From an uncultured Eubacteriales bacterium (lineage in GTDB: Bacteria; Bacillota; Clostridia; UMGS1840): a DNA stretch of 13,217 nucleotides. Shown here in pieces: positions 7,501 to 13,217 of the stretch (within the stretch, counting starts at the first letter, position 1; each line of letters begins with the position of its first letter). The notes under the pieces were generated by a model that saw nothing but the letters and a program-made list of their open reading frames with translations, was not told where the DNA came from and ran no database searches. The DNA is taken from the NCBI GenBank assembly GCA_900555525.1, contig USLP01000012.1, positions 1-13,217 on the forward strand, in the 5' to 3' direction. A program made the translations under genes and the position numbers.

Positions 7501-7943
7501 GCTATATAACGTCAATCGAGGCTGACGTTACACGTGATAACGGTCTTGCGGCGATTGTCGCCGAGGGTAAATTCTCGATAAAATCAAAGCTTAAAGCGGA
7601 TTCGGACGACAGAAAAGGTTCTCTTGAAAGCTGGAATATCGAGGTTACGGACACATATGACGACAATATGAAAATCCATTATCTGCCAAAAGACGGCAAA
7701 ACAAACGTTAAGGTTTGCGTTTATGACGAAAACGGAAACAAAAAGACCGCAAAAACCACAACGGACGGAAAATATGTCGTATTTGATGCACCTGTAAGCA
7801 TGAATGGTTTTTCGGTTTCAAGGTCATATGCAAAAATCATCACTGTTGTAATATTGATTCTTATCGGCATTTTGCTCGTAATAGGAGCGGTAATTGCAGT
7901 GAAAAAACTGATTTTGAAAAAACAGCTCGCATCGGATTCCTAA
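4503..7943 (+). CDS. Secreted, membrane-anchored GLUG beta-solenoid protein with a long coiled-coil insertion
   Basis: A 1146-residue extracytoplasmic protein. Order of parts: signal peptide (residues 1-28, hydrophobic core FIIAVCLLFLQCTSFLAFA, cleavage probably after AFA); beta-solenoid of GLUG-type units (about 131-297) with recurring GGIAG/GGICG; a long charged coiled coil (about 303-735); more GLUG units (about 744-891); a short domain resembling the InlB/Flg_new beta-grasp repeat (about 956-997: FDYGESIPDDKIPAVP, then YGVWD and TVTAEY); a further beta-rich domain; and a C-terminal membrane helix (1112-1133) with a basic tail (KKLILKK). There is no LPXTG, so anchoring is by the helix. The start is ATG 4503, or ATG 4500, behind AAGGAGGG at 4487-4494. 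The gene overlaps the MMPL gene by 17 bases. The inferred role is extracellular partner or scaffold of that exporter; no enzyme motif is visible. Confidence 0.85.
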   Translation: MKTKNRVFTFIIAVCLLFLQCTSFLAFADGDTVTIKSADDFREFAKNCQNDTWSQNKTVILDGDVDLSEKDYTPAAYFSGTFLGQGYTISGVNLTESGSVKGLFRYIGAGASVKELNVKGNYFPSGTKSTIGGIAGENNGSILNCTFSGNVKGTTSVSGIAGINQGMISNCTAEGEIYGEHYVGGISGKNLGSIILSKNHAKVNTYTETVKLDIENINKDKLLSTENTLDITDIGGIAGYSSGIVQSCENSGSIGYEHVGYNVGGICGRQTGYLNGCTNSGTINGRKDVGGICGQAEPYTVLQYSKESLDRLSDELDNLDSILTRTLNSTKNSKALISDAVTSAKGYLNDAKDSVSKMADRAEEKANEGIDKANDTISDIDNFTSDLSALVDGLVTESDKISSSYDSIRDITDGYRADITAVKDIWDEADFNTLDKAMEQLNSAMTELSQGSKNLTKAFRRFSAAMGDTYYLTEGLEQLGDGVAQMTKALDTITNSLNEIEKILNKYSGIDKLGNISAILKDVSAQVKNISDSVADAKKALQQISGGLVDLTKFISKIDSEKLIESFDYIESGMNRLANAGTQTANAAKNLNRAWKQFKECIDNTKEITANFDERTDALSSELDSISDSLGRSKDLIKNFNDSTEIKVSKLDKLDLEERDNLSKALDGISEATDRLHNNLSDYGDILLDDLDEVKSQLSVIFDVMTDSADEIKNKSTKAEDYIKDVSEYDDSQKQGKISDSQNVGEVNGDLNVGGISGSMAVEYDFDPEDDVTKKGEKTINFLYTTKAVVSGCTNYGRVTARKNAVGGICGKQDLGMITNSLAKGFVKSESGSYAGGISGQSASLIRYSYSKANISGDNYIGGIAGEADRVYGCVGIANLSEYNEYFGSISGKANGKNESNFFVGDIGGIDNISYQGKAEQITIETLMQMESVPDDMKKFSLVFVADGKIADEIFFDYGESIPDDKIPAVPHKDDCYGVWDRDDYNNLTHDDTVTAEYDSYITSIEADVTRDNGLAAIVAEGKFSIKSKLKADSDDRKGSLESWNIEVTDTYDDNMKIHYLPKDGKTNVKVCVYDENGNKKTAKTTTDGKYVVFDAPVSMNGFSVSRSYAKIITVVILILIGILLVIGAVIAVKKLILKKQLASDS
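4893..5393 (+). repeat. GLUG-type solenoid repeats, first block (in-gene)
   Basis: About six units of 20-30 residues in residues 131-297 of the solenoid protein. Each has a G-G-I-(A/S/C)-G turn followed by a strand with a recurring Cys, as in ILNCTFSGNV, ISNCTAEGEI, VQSCENSGSI and LNGCTNSGTI. Units 3 and 4 are separated by a loop of about 30 residues (near 201-233). The repeat is clear at the protein level, but the DNA copies have diverged. Confidence 0.8.
5409..6707 (+). other. Coiled-coil insertion within the solenoid protein
   Basis: Residues 303-735, rich in Asp, Glu, Lys, Ser and Ala with hydrophobic residues at three/four spacing. A stretch around 446-500 (LSQGSKNLTKAF, then LTEGLEQLGDGVAQM) resembles the L-x-x-G heptads of YhgE/Pip-type proteins, which are often part of or next to MMPL transporters in Gram-positive bacteria. 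The segment has no Trp-Gly-rich turns or GLUG units, so it is a distinct domain. Two or more helices packed as a hairpin would let the solenoid close on either side. Confidence 0.7.
6732..7175 (+). repeat. GLUG-type solenoid repeats, second block (in-gene)
   Basis: Four or five units in residues about 744-891: LNVGGISG, AVGGICGKQDLGMITNS, YAGGISGQSASLIRYS, YIGGIAGEADRVYGC and FGSISGKANG. They have the same spacing and the same GGI-x-G turns as the first block. The solenoid therefore resumes after the coiled coil. A second small loop of about 30 residues (near 761-790) interrupts this block. Confidence 0.78.
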
Positions 7944-7968
7944 TTCACACAAAAAACAAATAAATGTG

Positions 7969-7989
7969 CTAAAATACTTGAAATTTTAG
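7969..7989. promoter_or_regulatory. Small inverted repeat with a possible extended -10
   Basis: CTAAAAT (7969-7975) and ATTTTAG (7983-7989) are exact inverted copies around a 7-base spacer. The left arm overlaps TGCTAAAAT (7967-7975), which reads as an extended -10 box. No convincing -35 is present: TTCACA at 7944-7949 would leave 20 bases. This could be a weak promoter for the two genes downstream or a chance feature of AT-rich DNA. Confidence 0.25.
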
Positions 7990-7997
7990 GAAAGAAT

Positions 7998-8001
7998 GGA
8001 G
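7998..8001 (+). promoter_or_regulatory. Ribosome binding site choosing ATG 8008
   Basis: GGAG at 7998-8001 lies six bases before ATG 8008. The ATG at 7996 overlaps this site, and its only upstream purine tract (AGGAAAG, 7988-7994) ends a single base before it, which is too close. Confidence 0.6.
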
Positions 8002-8007
8002 ATTTTT

Positions 8008-8655
8008 ATGGCGGAAAGATTTACGAAGCCGAAACGTTTTACGGCGAAGTGGTGGAGCTATTTTTGGGAATATTATAAATGGTATGTTATAGTCATAGGC
8101 TGTATCTTGCTTGCGGTTATTTATACGATTGTTCAGATTGCAAATCAGCCGAAATACCTTTTTAACGTTACATATGCGGGAAGCTCTTTTTTCTCCGAAG
8201 ATACAGTTTCGGCGCTTGAGGATAAACTTGCGGAGGGAATGAGCGATGAGCCCAATGACGGAGTTTTGCTTTCACAGCTTACGTTTGATAATTCCGAAAC
8301 AGCTGACGCAAAGTATCAAAGCGCAATGATTTATAAGCTTCAGATTGAGTTTACAACTGATGAAACAATGCTGTTTTTGTTTGATAAAGAAAAGCTTTCG
8401 GAGGTTACGACAGCGGATTCTACAAAGGATATTTGGCTGCCCGTCTCCGAGTGGGCGCAGAGCGAAACACCCGACCAAGAGGGTGAATACGGTGTTTGCT
8501 TGAAAGACAGTAAAATTATTAACGATTTGGGGATAGACGGCGGAAATCTGTATGTTGCGGTGCGCCTCAATTATGAAAGCAGTAAAGACGACCCCGACGC
8601 AATAAAGCGGTTTGAATACAGCAAGGCCGCCGCAAATAAGCTTATAGAAAAATAA
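8008..8655 (+). CDS. Single-pass membrane protein of unknown function
   Basis: A 215-residue protein I cannot assign to a named family. The N-terminus is basic and aromatic (KRFTAKWWSYFWEYYKWY, residues 9-26), followed by one hydrophobic helix (about 27-45). The remainder (about 46-215) is soluble, acidic and mixed in predicted structure, and by the positive-inside rule lies outside the membrane. No catalytic motif, lipobox or sorting signal is visible. The start is ATG 8008 rather than ATG 7996, from the position of GGAG. It begins 64 bases after the solenoid protein and ends 17 bases before the SGNH-like gene, so it is probably co-transcribed with the latter and possibly with the exporter genes. 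It may be an extracytoplasmic accessory factor, but this is context only. Confidence 0.8.
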   Translation: MAERFTKPKRFTAKWWSYFWEYYKWYVIVIGCILLAVIYTIVQIANQPKYLFNVTYAGSSFFSEDTVSALEDKLAEGMSDEPNDGVLLSQLTFDNSETADAKYQSAMIYKLQIEFTTDETMLFLFDKEKLSEVTTADSTKDIWLPVSEWAQSETPDQEGEYGVCLKDSKIINDLGIDGGNLYVAVRLNYESSKDDPDAIKRFEYSKAAANKLIEK

Positions 8656-8672
8656 AAAAAGGAGATATTATC

Positions 8673-9413
8673 ATGAAAGTTTTGGCAATCGGAAACAGCT
8701 TTTCACAGGACGCAACAAGGTATCTTCACGATGTTGCAAAGGCGGACGGATATAATTTAAAGGTTGTAAATCTTTTTATCGGAGGTTGTCCGCTTTCACT
8801 TCATTATAAGAATATAAATAACGATAACCGCGCGTATTTATATGAATTTAACGGCATGAATACGGAAATATGCGTATCTGTCAAAGACGCTCTCGAAAGC
8901 GACTTGTGGGATTATGTAACGGTTCAGCAGGTGAGCAGGGAAAGCATGGATTATGAAACATATCAGCCGTATTTGGACGCGCTTGTAAGCTATGTGCATA
9001 AATATTGCCCGAAAGCAAAAATTCTCGTTCATGAAACATGGGCATATAAAGATAAAACAGATACACTGCAGCGTTTCGGATATGAAAATCAGGCAGATAT
9101 GTATAATGATGTGAAAAACGCATATATTAAGGCGGCGGAGCATTTGAAAACAGAAATGATTCCATCGGGCGAAGCGATGCAGAATTTACTGCGAAACGGT
9201 GTTCCCGTTATTCACAGAGACCATATTCATGCAAGCTTTGGCTTGGGACGCTTGACGCTTGCATTCACATGGTACGAATTTTTGACAGGCAGAAGCACGG
9301 ACGGAATTGAGATTCCCGATTCCGTGCTTGACGAGCCCGTCAGCGAAAAAGAAATTCTTCTTGCAAAAATTTCCGCCCATGACGCTGTGGAAAAGAAACT
9401 AATTCGAAATTAG
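8673..9413 (+). CDS. SGNH-hydrolase-like protein of the DUF4886 type
   Basis: A 246-residue protein with the marks of an SGNH (GDSL-like) hydrolase: the nucleophile block IGNSFSQDA with Ser9, a Gly at 37-38 (FIGGCPL) in the block II position, the VQQVS segment (84-88) where block III lies, and HRDHIHAS with D183-x-x-H186 as the likely catalytic pair. The GNSFSQDA and VQQVS style matches DUF4886 proteins, common in Clostridia and Bacteroidota. Members are annotated as putative esterases or lipases; the substrate is unknown. No signal peptide or membrane helix is seen, so it should act in the cytosol, unlike many relatives that are secreted. GGAG at 8661-8664 is eight bases before the ATG. It follows the membrane protein gene by 17 bases, suggesting one operon. 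Confidence 0.86.
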   Translation: MKVLAIGNSFSQDATRYLHDVAKADGYNLKVVNLFIGGCPLSLHYKNINNDNRAYLYEFNGMNTEICVSVKDALESDLWDYVTVQQVSRESMDYETYQPYLDALVSYVHKYCPKAKILVHETWAYKDKTDTLQRFGYENQADMYNDVKNAYIKAAEHLKTEMIPSGEAMQNLLRNGVPVIHRDHIHASFGLGRLTLAFTWYEFLTGRSTDGIEIPDSVLDEPVSEKEILLAKISAHDAVEKKLIRN

Positions 9414-9421
9414 AATGAAAA

Positions 9422-9442
9422 CGGGCAGATGTTATCTGCCCG
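9422..9442 (-). terminator. GC-rich hairpin, probable terminator of the rsmG unit
   Basis: CGGGCAGAT (9422-9430) and ATCTGCCCG (9434-9442) form a perfect 9-bp stem with a 3-base loop. On the minus strand the stem is followed by TTTTC, a short U tract, so it suits transcripts coming from rsmG. On the plus strand AAAA follows, so it would be a poor intrinsic terminator for the SGNH gene, although it could still block or stabilise that transcript end. Confidence 0.6.
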
Positions 9443-9481
9443 AAAATGTATGAATTTGTGCAAATTAAAATCAACCCGTAG

Positions 9482-9503
9482 GGAATGACCTATGTGTCAT
9501 TCC
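9482..9503. repeat. Second hairpin in the convergent gap
   Basis: GGAATGAC (9482-9489) and GTCATTCC (9496-9503) form a perfect 8-bp stem with a 6-base loop, eight bases past the rsmG stop. Neither strand has a strong T tract right after it, so it is not a classical intrinsic terminator. It may be an end-of-transcript structure or a fragment of a small dispersed repeat. Confidence 0.5.
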
Positions 9504-9510
9504 GCATCTT

Positions 9511-10212
9511 CTATAACGGTTGTTTTACGGGTTTTGGAGCGTTCCTCGGAAATCTTTTTTCTGTGGGGGCGTTCTTTTTTATAACGATGATATTTCGTTT
9601 GTGCTCGAATTTCGGAAGTGAAAGCGACAGCACATCTTCAATTTCACAGCCCAAAAGCTTGAGTGCGTTTTTTGAGGAATTTATTTCTTCGTCTGTATCC
9701 GAGCCTTTCATTGCGATAAAGTAACCACCCATTTTTACAAACGGAACGCAAAGCTCGATAAGCGTCGGCAAAGACGCTACAGCTCTTGCAGAGGCTATGT
9801 CAAATTTTTCTCTTAAATCTTTATTTCTTCCGCCTTCTTCGGCACGGCAATGAATTGCGTTAATTCCTTTAAGTCCAAGTTCTTCCGATACGGCATTTAA
9901 AAAATTGACGCGCTTATTCAAAGAATCGAGCTGAACGATTTTTGTGTCAGGAAGCGCAAATTTTATCGGGAATGACGGAAAGCCTGCGCCGCACCCGATA
10001 TCTATGAGCGACATACCGTCATTAAGCTTATTTGTTTTTAAAATTGTGAGCGAATCCGCAAAATGCTTGATTTCGATTTCTTCAGGCTCCGTTATCGCCG
10101 TAAGGTTTATTTTTTCGTTCCATTCCAAAAGCATTTTTGAAAAAACGTCAAATTTTTTCATCATTTCGTCTGTCGGTTCTATATTGAGTTCCTTTAAATA
10201 TTCTTTAAGCAT
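9511..10212 (-). CDS. rsmG: 16S rRNA (guanine527-N7)-methyltransferase RsmG
   Basis: RsmG (GidB) methylates N7 of G527 in the 530 loop of 16S rRNA using S-adenosylmethionine. In other bacteria its loss gives low-level streptomycin resistance. The 233-residue product has the family's order: WNEKINLTAI (31-40), HFADSL (50-55), the SAM-binding loop DIGCGAGFPSFPIK (71-84) and SARAVASLPTLIELC farther on, with KMGGYFIAMKG as a late strand. The usual GFPGIP is GFPSFP here, a mild variation. The start is supported by AAAGGG seven bases upstream on the minus strand (plus-strand positions 10220-10225). The first eight bases overlap the end of the pseudouridine synthase gene. The basic tail after KKNAPTEKR is typical of Firmicutes members. 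Confidence 0.95.
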   Translation of the reverse strand: MLKEYLKELNIEPTDEMMKKFDVFSKMLLEWNEKINLTAITEPEEIEIKHFADSLTILKTNKLNDGMSLIDIGCGAGFPSFPIKFALPDTKIVQLDSLNKRVNFLNAVSEELGLKGINAIHCRAEEGGRNKDLREKFDIASARAVASLPTLIELCVPFVKMGGYFIAMKGSDTDEEINSSKNALKLLGCEIEDVLSLSLPKFEHKRNIIVIKKNAPTEKRFPRNAPKPVKQPL

Positions 10213-11176
10213 TGTTTGTCCCTTTCAAAAAATCTATATTTTTTATCTCAAATTCTTTTCCGCTCAAATAATAAAGCGGGCTGCCTTTCTTTTGCTGTTT
10301 GAACTTCAGCTTATACGAGCATAAACATTGATATTTCATGCAAAAAAGCTTGTTTACGGAATTTCTTCCGTATTTTCCGTCGCCCAAAAGCGGATGCCCG
10401 ATAAAGGCAAGATGCGCCCTTATCTGATGTGTGCGCCCCGTTATGAGCGTAACCTCGACGTATGAAAGCGGTATGCCTTTTTGGGTTGTTTCTTTTATAA
10501 CGTCGTACTTGGTTATTATTTCCTTATAGCCGTCTTTACGGACTTTTGAAATATATACCTCTTTTTTTGCCTCGTCTTTAAAATGATAAGCTTTTACAGT
10601 GTCATGCTTTTTGACAAAATGCCCCAAAGCAATACACATATATTTCTTTTCGATATATCTGTTTTTGATTATGCTGTTCATCTCACGGAGCGCCTGCGCA
10701 TTTTTTGCGGCGCAGAGTATTCCGCTTGTGTTTCTGTCAAGCCTGTTGCAAAGCGCAGGGCGGAACGTATTTTCGCCGTTCGGGTCAAATTCTCCTTTTT
10801 GATAAAGGTATGCCGTTATATGGTTTATGAGCGTGTTGTGAATTTCATGCTCGTCGGAATGTACCGTAACGCCTGTTTTTTTGGAAAGTATAAGTATGTT
10901 TTCGTCCTCGTATATTATATCAAGCTTCGGCTTGATTTTCAGATATGCGTCATCTTTTTCGTTTCCGTCTCGGAAAAGCTCGTCATTGACGTAAAATTCA
11001 ATCAGGTCGCCCTCGCATAATTTATAAGAAATATCCTCCTTTTTTCCGTTCACCTTAATACGTTTTTTTCGTATATATTTATAGATGAGAGAATCGGGAG
11101 CGTGAGTGAGAATTTTTTTTATATATTTGTCGATCCGAAGCCCGCTGTCGTTTTTGTTTGCATAAAAGCTTTTCAT
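10205..11176 (-). CDS. RluA-family pseudouridine synthase with S4 domain
   Basis: A 323-residue RNA pseudouridine synthase that converts chosen uridines, probably in 23S rRNA, to pseudouridine. Residues about 12-65 form an S4 RNA-binding domain (RIDKYIKKIL, IRKKRIKVNGKK, LCEGDLIEFY). The catalytic domain has the RluA signature NRLDRNTSGIL with the nucleophile D147 (many relatives have HRLD rather than NRLD), the RTHQIRAHL motif (228-236) and HPLLGDGKYG (241-250). The architecture fits RluC/RluD-like enzymes of Clostridia, but the exact target base cannot be read from sequence. AAGGA lies eight bases before the ATG on the minus strand. It is the first gene of a two-gene unit with rsmG (8-base overlap), an apt pairing of two rRNA modification enzymes. 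Confidence 0.94.
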   Translation of the reverse strand: MKSFYANKNDSGLRIDKYIKKILTHAPDSLIYKYIRKKRIKVNGKKEDISYKLCEGDLIEFYVNDELFRDGNEKDDAYLKIKPKLDIIYEDENILILSKKTGVTVHSDEHEIHNTLINHITAYLYQKGEFDPNGENTFRPALCNRLDRNTSGILCAAKNAQALREMNSIIKNRYIEKKYMCIALGHFVKKHDTVKAYHFKDEAKKEVYISKVRKDGYKEIITKYDVIKETTQKGIPLSYVEVTLITGRTHQIRAHLAFIGHPLLGDGKYGRNSVNKLFCMKYQCLCSYKLKFKQQKKGSPLYYLSGKEFEIKNIDFLKGTNNA

Positions 11177-11199
11177 TATAACCGTCCTTGTTTTTTTGG

Positions 11200-11238
11200 A
11201 TTATATCTATTCTAACATATTATACAAGCAAATTTCAA
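11200..11238 (-). promoter_or_regulatory. Candidate promoter for the pseudouridine synthase/rsmG unit
   Basis: Read on the minus strand, TTGTAT (plus 11222-11227) and TATAAT (plus 11200-11205) are 16 bases apart. An overlapping option is TTGAAA (plus 11233-11238) with TAGAAT (plus 11209-11214), 18 bases apart. Both lie 24-62 bases upstream of the start codon, and which is used cannot be told from sequence. Confidence 0.45.
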
Positions 11239-11247
11239 GTATTTTTT

Positions 11248-11308
11248 TGAAAATTGTTAAAAATTTTAAAAAATTTAAAAAAAATACATATTTTTGTAAC
11301 AATTTTCA
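11248..11308. repeat. 12-bp inverted repeat between divergent promoters
   Basis: TGAAAATTGTTA (11248-11259) and TAACAATTTTCA (11297-11308) are exact inverted copies separated by 37 AT-rich bases. The pair sits between the leftward promoter of the pseudouridine synthase and the rightward promoter of pgk, with the right arm ten bases before the pgk -35. It could be two half-sites of an operator or an AT-rich cruciform. The remainder of the 205-bp gap shows only A/T runs. Confidence 0.4.
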
Positions 11309-11317
11309 TGATAGCAC

Positions 11318-11346
11318 TTGAATTTTTATAAAAAATGCAGTATAAT
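11318..11346 (+). promoter_or_regulatory. Sigma-A type promoter of pgk
   Basis: TTGAAT (11318-11323), a 17-base spacer and a consensus TATAAT (11341-11346), 36 bases before the pgk start. The strong -10 and ideal spacing suit a highly expressed glycolytic gene. Confidence 0.75.
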
Positions 11347-11366
11347 ATAAAAAGAAAAATTATGTG

Positions 11367-11372
11367 AAGGAG
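11367..11372 (+). promoter_or_regulatory. Ribosome binding site of pgk
   Basis: AAGGAG, nine bases before ATG 11382. A GTG at 11364 in the same frame would put this site inside the gene and has no ribosome site of its own, so ATG 11382 is the start. Confidence 0.8.
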
Positions 11373-11381
11373 TATATTTAT

Positions 11382-12581
11382 ATGCTGAACAAAAAAACAA
11401 TCGAAGATATTAATGTTACAGGTAAAAGAGTTCTCGTGCGCTGCGACTTCAACGTGCCGCTCGATGAGAACAGACACATCACGGACGAAACCCGTATAGA
11501 CGGCGCTCTTCCCACAATCAAATACCTTATAAATAACGGTGCAAAGGTTATCCTTTGCTCACATATGGGAAAACCTAAGGGCGAACCCAAGCCTGAACTT
11601 TCGCTTGCTCCCGTTGCAAAAGCGCTTTCCGAAAAGCTCGGTAAAGAAGTTGTTTTTGCCGCTGACGACAATGTTGTCGGCAATAATGCAAAAAAAGCTG
11701 TCAGCGAAATGAAAGACGGCGACGTTGTTCTTTTGGAAAATACACGCTACAGAGCAGAAGAAACGAAAAACGACCCCAAATTCTCAAAAGAGCTCGCTTC
11801 TTTGGCAGACGTTTTTGTAAACGACGCTTTCGGTACGGCTCACAGAGCGCACTGTTCGAACGTTGGTGTAACGGAATTTATCGATACGGCTGTTGCGGGC
11901 TACCTCATTCAGAAAGAAATCGAATTTTTGGGGAATGCGGTTAATAACCCCGTAAGACCTTGCGTTGCTATTTTGGGCGGTTCCAAGGTTTCTTCCAAAA
12001 TTTCCGTTATAAATAATCTCCTCGATAAGGTTGATACGCTTATTATAGGCGGCGGTATGGCTTATACATTTATGAAAGCTTTGGGCGAAGAAGTAGGCGA
12101 TTCGCTTTTGGAGGCTGACTATATAGATTATGCAAAAGAAATGATGGACAAGGCAGACAAAAAAGGCGTTAAGCTCCTTATCCCTATTGATACTGTTGTT
12201 GCAAAAGAATTTTCAAACGACGCAGAGTACAAAACAGTCGGCAGAGGCGAGATTGAACCGGGCTGGCAGGGTCTTGATATAGGCGAAAAGACAGTCGCTC
12301 TTTATATCGACGCGATAAAAGACGCAAAAACAGTTGTTTGGAACGGACCTATGGGCGTTTTTGAAATGCCTAACTTTGCAAAAGGCACAAATGCAATTGC
12401 AAAGGCTTTGGCAGATATCGACGCTGTTACGATTATAGGCGGCGGCGACAGCGTTGCGGCTGTCCATCAGGCTGGCTTGGGCGATAAAATGACTCATATC
12501 TCAACGGGCGGCGGCGCTTCCTTGGAATTCTTGGAGGGCAAAGACCTCCCCGGTATCACTGCTCTTAATGACAGACAGTAA
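11382..12581 (+). CDS. pgk: Phosphoglycerate kinase
   Basis: Phosphoglycerate kinase moves the phosphate of 1,3-bisphosphoglycerate to ADP, the first ATP-yielding step of glycolysis, in the cytosol. The 399-residue length is normal. Motifs in order: [10 protein letters not shown] (about 18-27, with the substrate-binding DFN), SHMGKPKGE (61-69), [22 protein letters not shown], the GGSKVSSKI nucleotide-domain segment, GGGMAYTF, the NGPMGVFE hinge-side loop, IIGGGDS and [18 protein letters not shown] near the end. Nothing is missing. The start at ATG 11382 gives the usual [20 protein letters not shown] beginning. The gene has its own promoter and is followed 28 bases later by tpiA. The gap gene commonly found before pgk is not present here; an rRNA-modification unit reads away instead. 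Confidence 0.98.
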   Translation: MLNKKTIEDINVTGKRVLVRCDFNVPLDENRHITDETRIDGALPTIKYLINNGAKVILCSHMGKPKGEPKPELSLAPVAKALSEKLGKEVVFAADDNVVGNNAKKAVSEMKDGDVVLLENTRYRAEETKNDPKFSKELASLADVFVNDAFGTAHRAHCSNVGVTEFIDTAVAGYLIQKEIEFLGNAVNNPVRPCVAILGGSKVSSKISVINNLLDKVDTLIIGGGMAYTFMKALGEEVGDSLLEADYIDYAKEMMDKADKKGVKLLIPIDTVVAKEFSNDAEYKTVGRGEIEPGWQGLDIGEKTVALYIDAIKDAKTVVWNGPMGVFEMPNFAKGTNAIAKALADIDAVTIIGGGDSVAAVHQAGLGDKMTHISTGGGASLEFLEGKDLPGITALNDRQ

Positions 12582-12609
12582 AATTTATTTTTGAAAGGAA
12601 TTTGGAAAA

Positions 12610-13217
12610 ATGGGAAAATATATTATTGCAGGCAATTGGAAAATGAATAAATTGCCTTCTGAAACTTGTGAATTTGTAAAAGAAGTTGCTGAAGCTACAA
12701 AATCGGCAACGTGCGAAGTTGTTTGCTGTACACCGTTCGTATGCTTGAGCGAAGCTGTAAAAGGCGCAGAGGGCACACACGTGAAAATCGGCGCTGAAAA
12801 TCTTCACTTTGAAGACAAGGGCGCATTTACGGGCGAAGTAAGTGCGGATATGCTCGTTGACTTGGGCGTAAAATACGTTATAATCGGTCATTCCGAAAGA
12901 AGACAGTATTTTGCCGAAACAGACGAAACCGTAAATCTTAAAATGAAAAAAGCCTTGGAAAAGGGACTTTTGCCTATCGTTTGCGTGGGCGAAAGCTTAG
13001 AGCAGAGAGAAGCGGGAATCACAATGGACTTAATCTCAATTCAGATTAAAAAAGCATTTTCGGGTATCAATGCAGCGGACGCTAAAAAAGTTGTTGTTGC
13101 TTATGAACCTATCTGGGCAATCGGAACGGGAAAAACCGCTACGGCAGAGCAGGCTGAAGAAGTTTGTGCAGGAATTCGTGCTTGCATCGCAGAAGTATAT
13201 GATGAAGCTACAGCAGA
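12610..13217 (+). CDS. tpiA: Triose-phosphate isomerase, N-terminal part
   Basis: The first 202 residues of an enzyme of about 250 that interconverts dihydroxyacetone phosphate and glyceraldehyde 3-phosphate; the gene runs out of the window. The TIM-barrel catalytic residues are all visible: N9 and K11 in AGNWKMN, H94 in IGHSERRQYF, and E166 in AYEPIWAIGTGK (which also begins the flexible loop 6). The end of the barrel and the GGS phosphate-binding strand are beyond base 13217. AAAGGA at 12594-12599 lies ten bases before the ATG. It is 28 bases after pgk with no terminator between, so the two form one glycolytic transcript. Confidence 0.97.
   Translation, partial: MGKYIIAGNWKMNKLPSETCEFVKEVAEATKSATCEVVCCTPFVCLSEAVKGAEGTHVKIGAENLHFEDKGAFTGEVSADMLVDLGVKYVIIGHSERRQYFAETDETVNLKMKKALEKGLLPIVCVGESLEQREAGITMDLISIQIKKAFSGINAADAKKVVVAYEPIWAIGTGKTATAEQAEEVCAGIRACIAEVYDEATA

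Noticed and set aside
10583..11020. Plus-strand open frame across the pseudouridine synthase gene
   Set aside because: It is antisense to conserved S4 and RluA motifs and its translation is hydrophobic noise.
11364..11381. GTG start at 11364 for pgk
   Set aside because: The AAGGAG ribosome site lies inside that extension, and the conserved protein start matches ATG 11382.
11177..11381. Riboswitch or small RNA before pgk
   Set aside because: The gap is mostly A/T runs with no GC-rich stems or known leader motif, and the pgk promoter leaves a leader of only about 30 bases.
12213..12891. Minus-strand open frames across pgk and tpiA
   Set aside because: Both cover intact catalytic motifs of plus-strand glycolytic enzymes; the plus-strand reading is certain.

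Overview
The window looks like chromosomal DNA of an AT-rich, low-GC Gram-positive anaerobe of the class Clostridia. This rests on the gene content and protein style (formate-tetrahydrofolate ligase, a DUF4886-type SGNH protein, an MMPL exporter with a coiled-coil partner), on TTG starts and on purine-rich ribosome binding sites. I cannot name a genus. There is no rRNA, tRNA, CRISPR array, insertion sequence or phage gene, and the order resembles ordinary core genome with one accessory-looking module inside it.

Layout. Positions 1-1956 hold a plus-strand run: the tail of fhs (one-carbon metabolism), tsaE and tsaB (the t6A tRNA modification that decodes ANN codons), and a TetR-family regulator whose start overlaps the tsaB stop by one base. 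A 33-bp near-palindrome and a candidate promoter follow. Positions 2066-7943 hold two large overlapping genes: an RND-superfamily MMPL exporter with a short beta-helix-like cytoplasmic tail, and a secreted, membrane-anchored protein in which a coiled coil of about 430 residues interrupts a GLUG-type beta-solenoid. Positions 8008-9413 hold a single-pass membrane protein of unknown function and a cytoplasmic SGNH-hydrolase-like protein (DUF4886). Two hairpins lie in the convergent gap that follows. On the minus strand come an RluA-family pseudouridine synthase and rsmG, read leftward as one overlapping transcription unit. A 205-bp AT-rich divergent region with a 12-bp inverted repeat separates this unit from pgk and the 5' part of tpiA, which read rightward and leave the window.

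How the genes work together. tsaE/tsaB, the pseudouridine synthase and rsmG all serve RNA modification, and pgk/tpiA serve lower glycolysis. The least explained part is the tetR-MMPL-solenoid block. My reading is that the TetR protein controls the exporter through the palindrome beside its promoter, and that the solenoid/coiled-coil protein is the extracytoplasmic partner of the exporter. The overlap, the family logic and the operator position support this, but the substrate is unknown.
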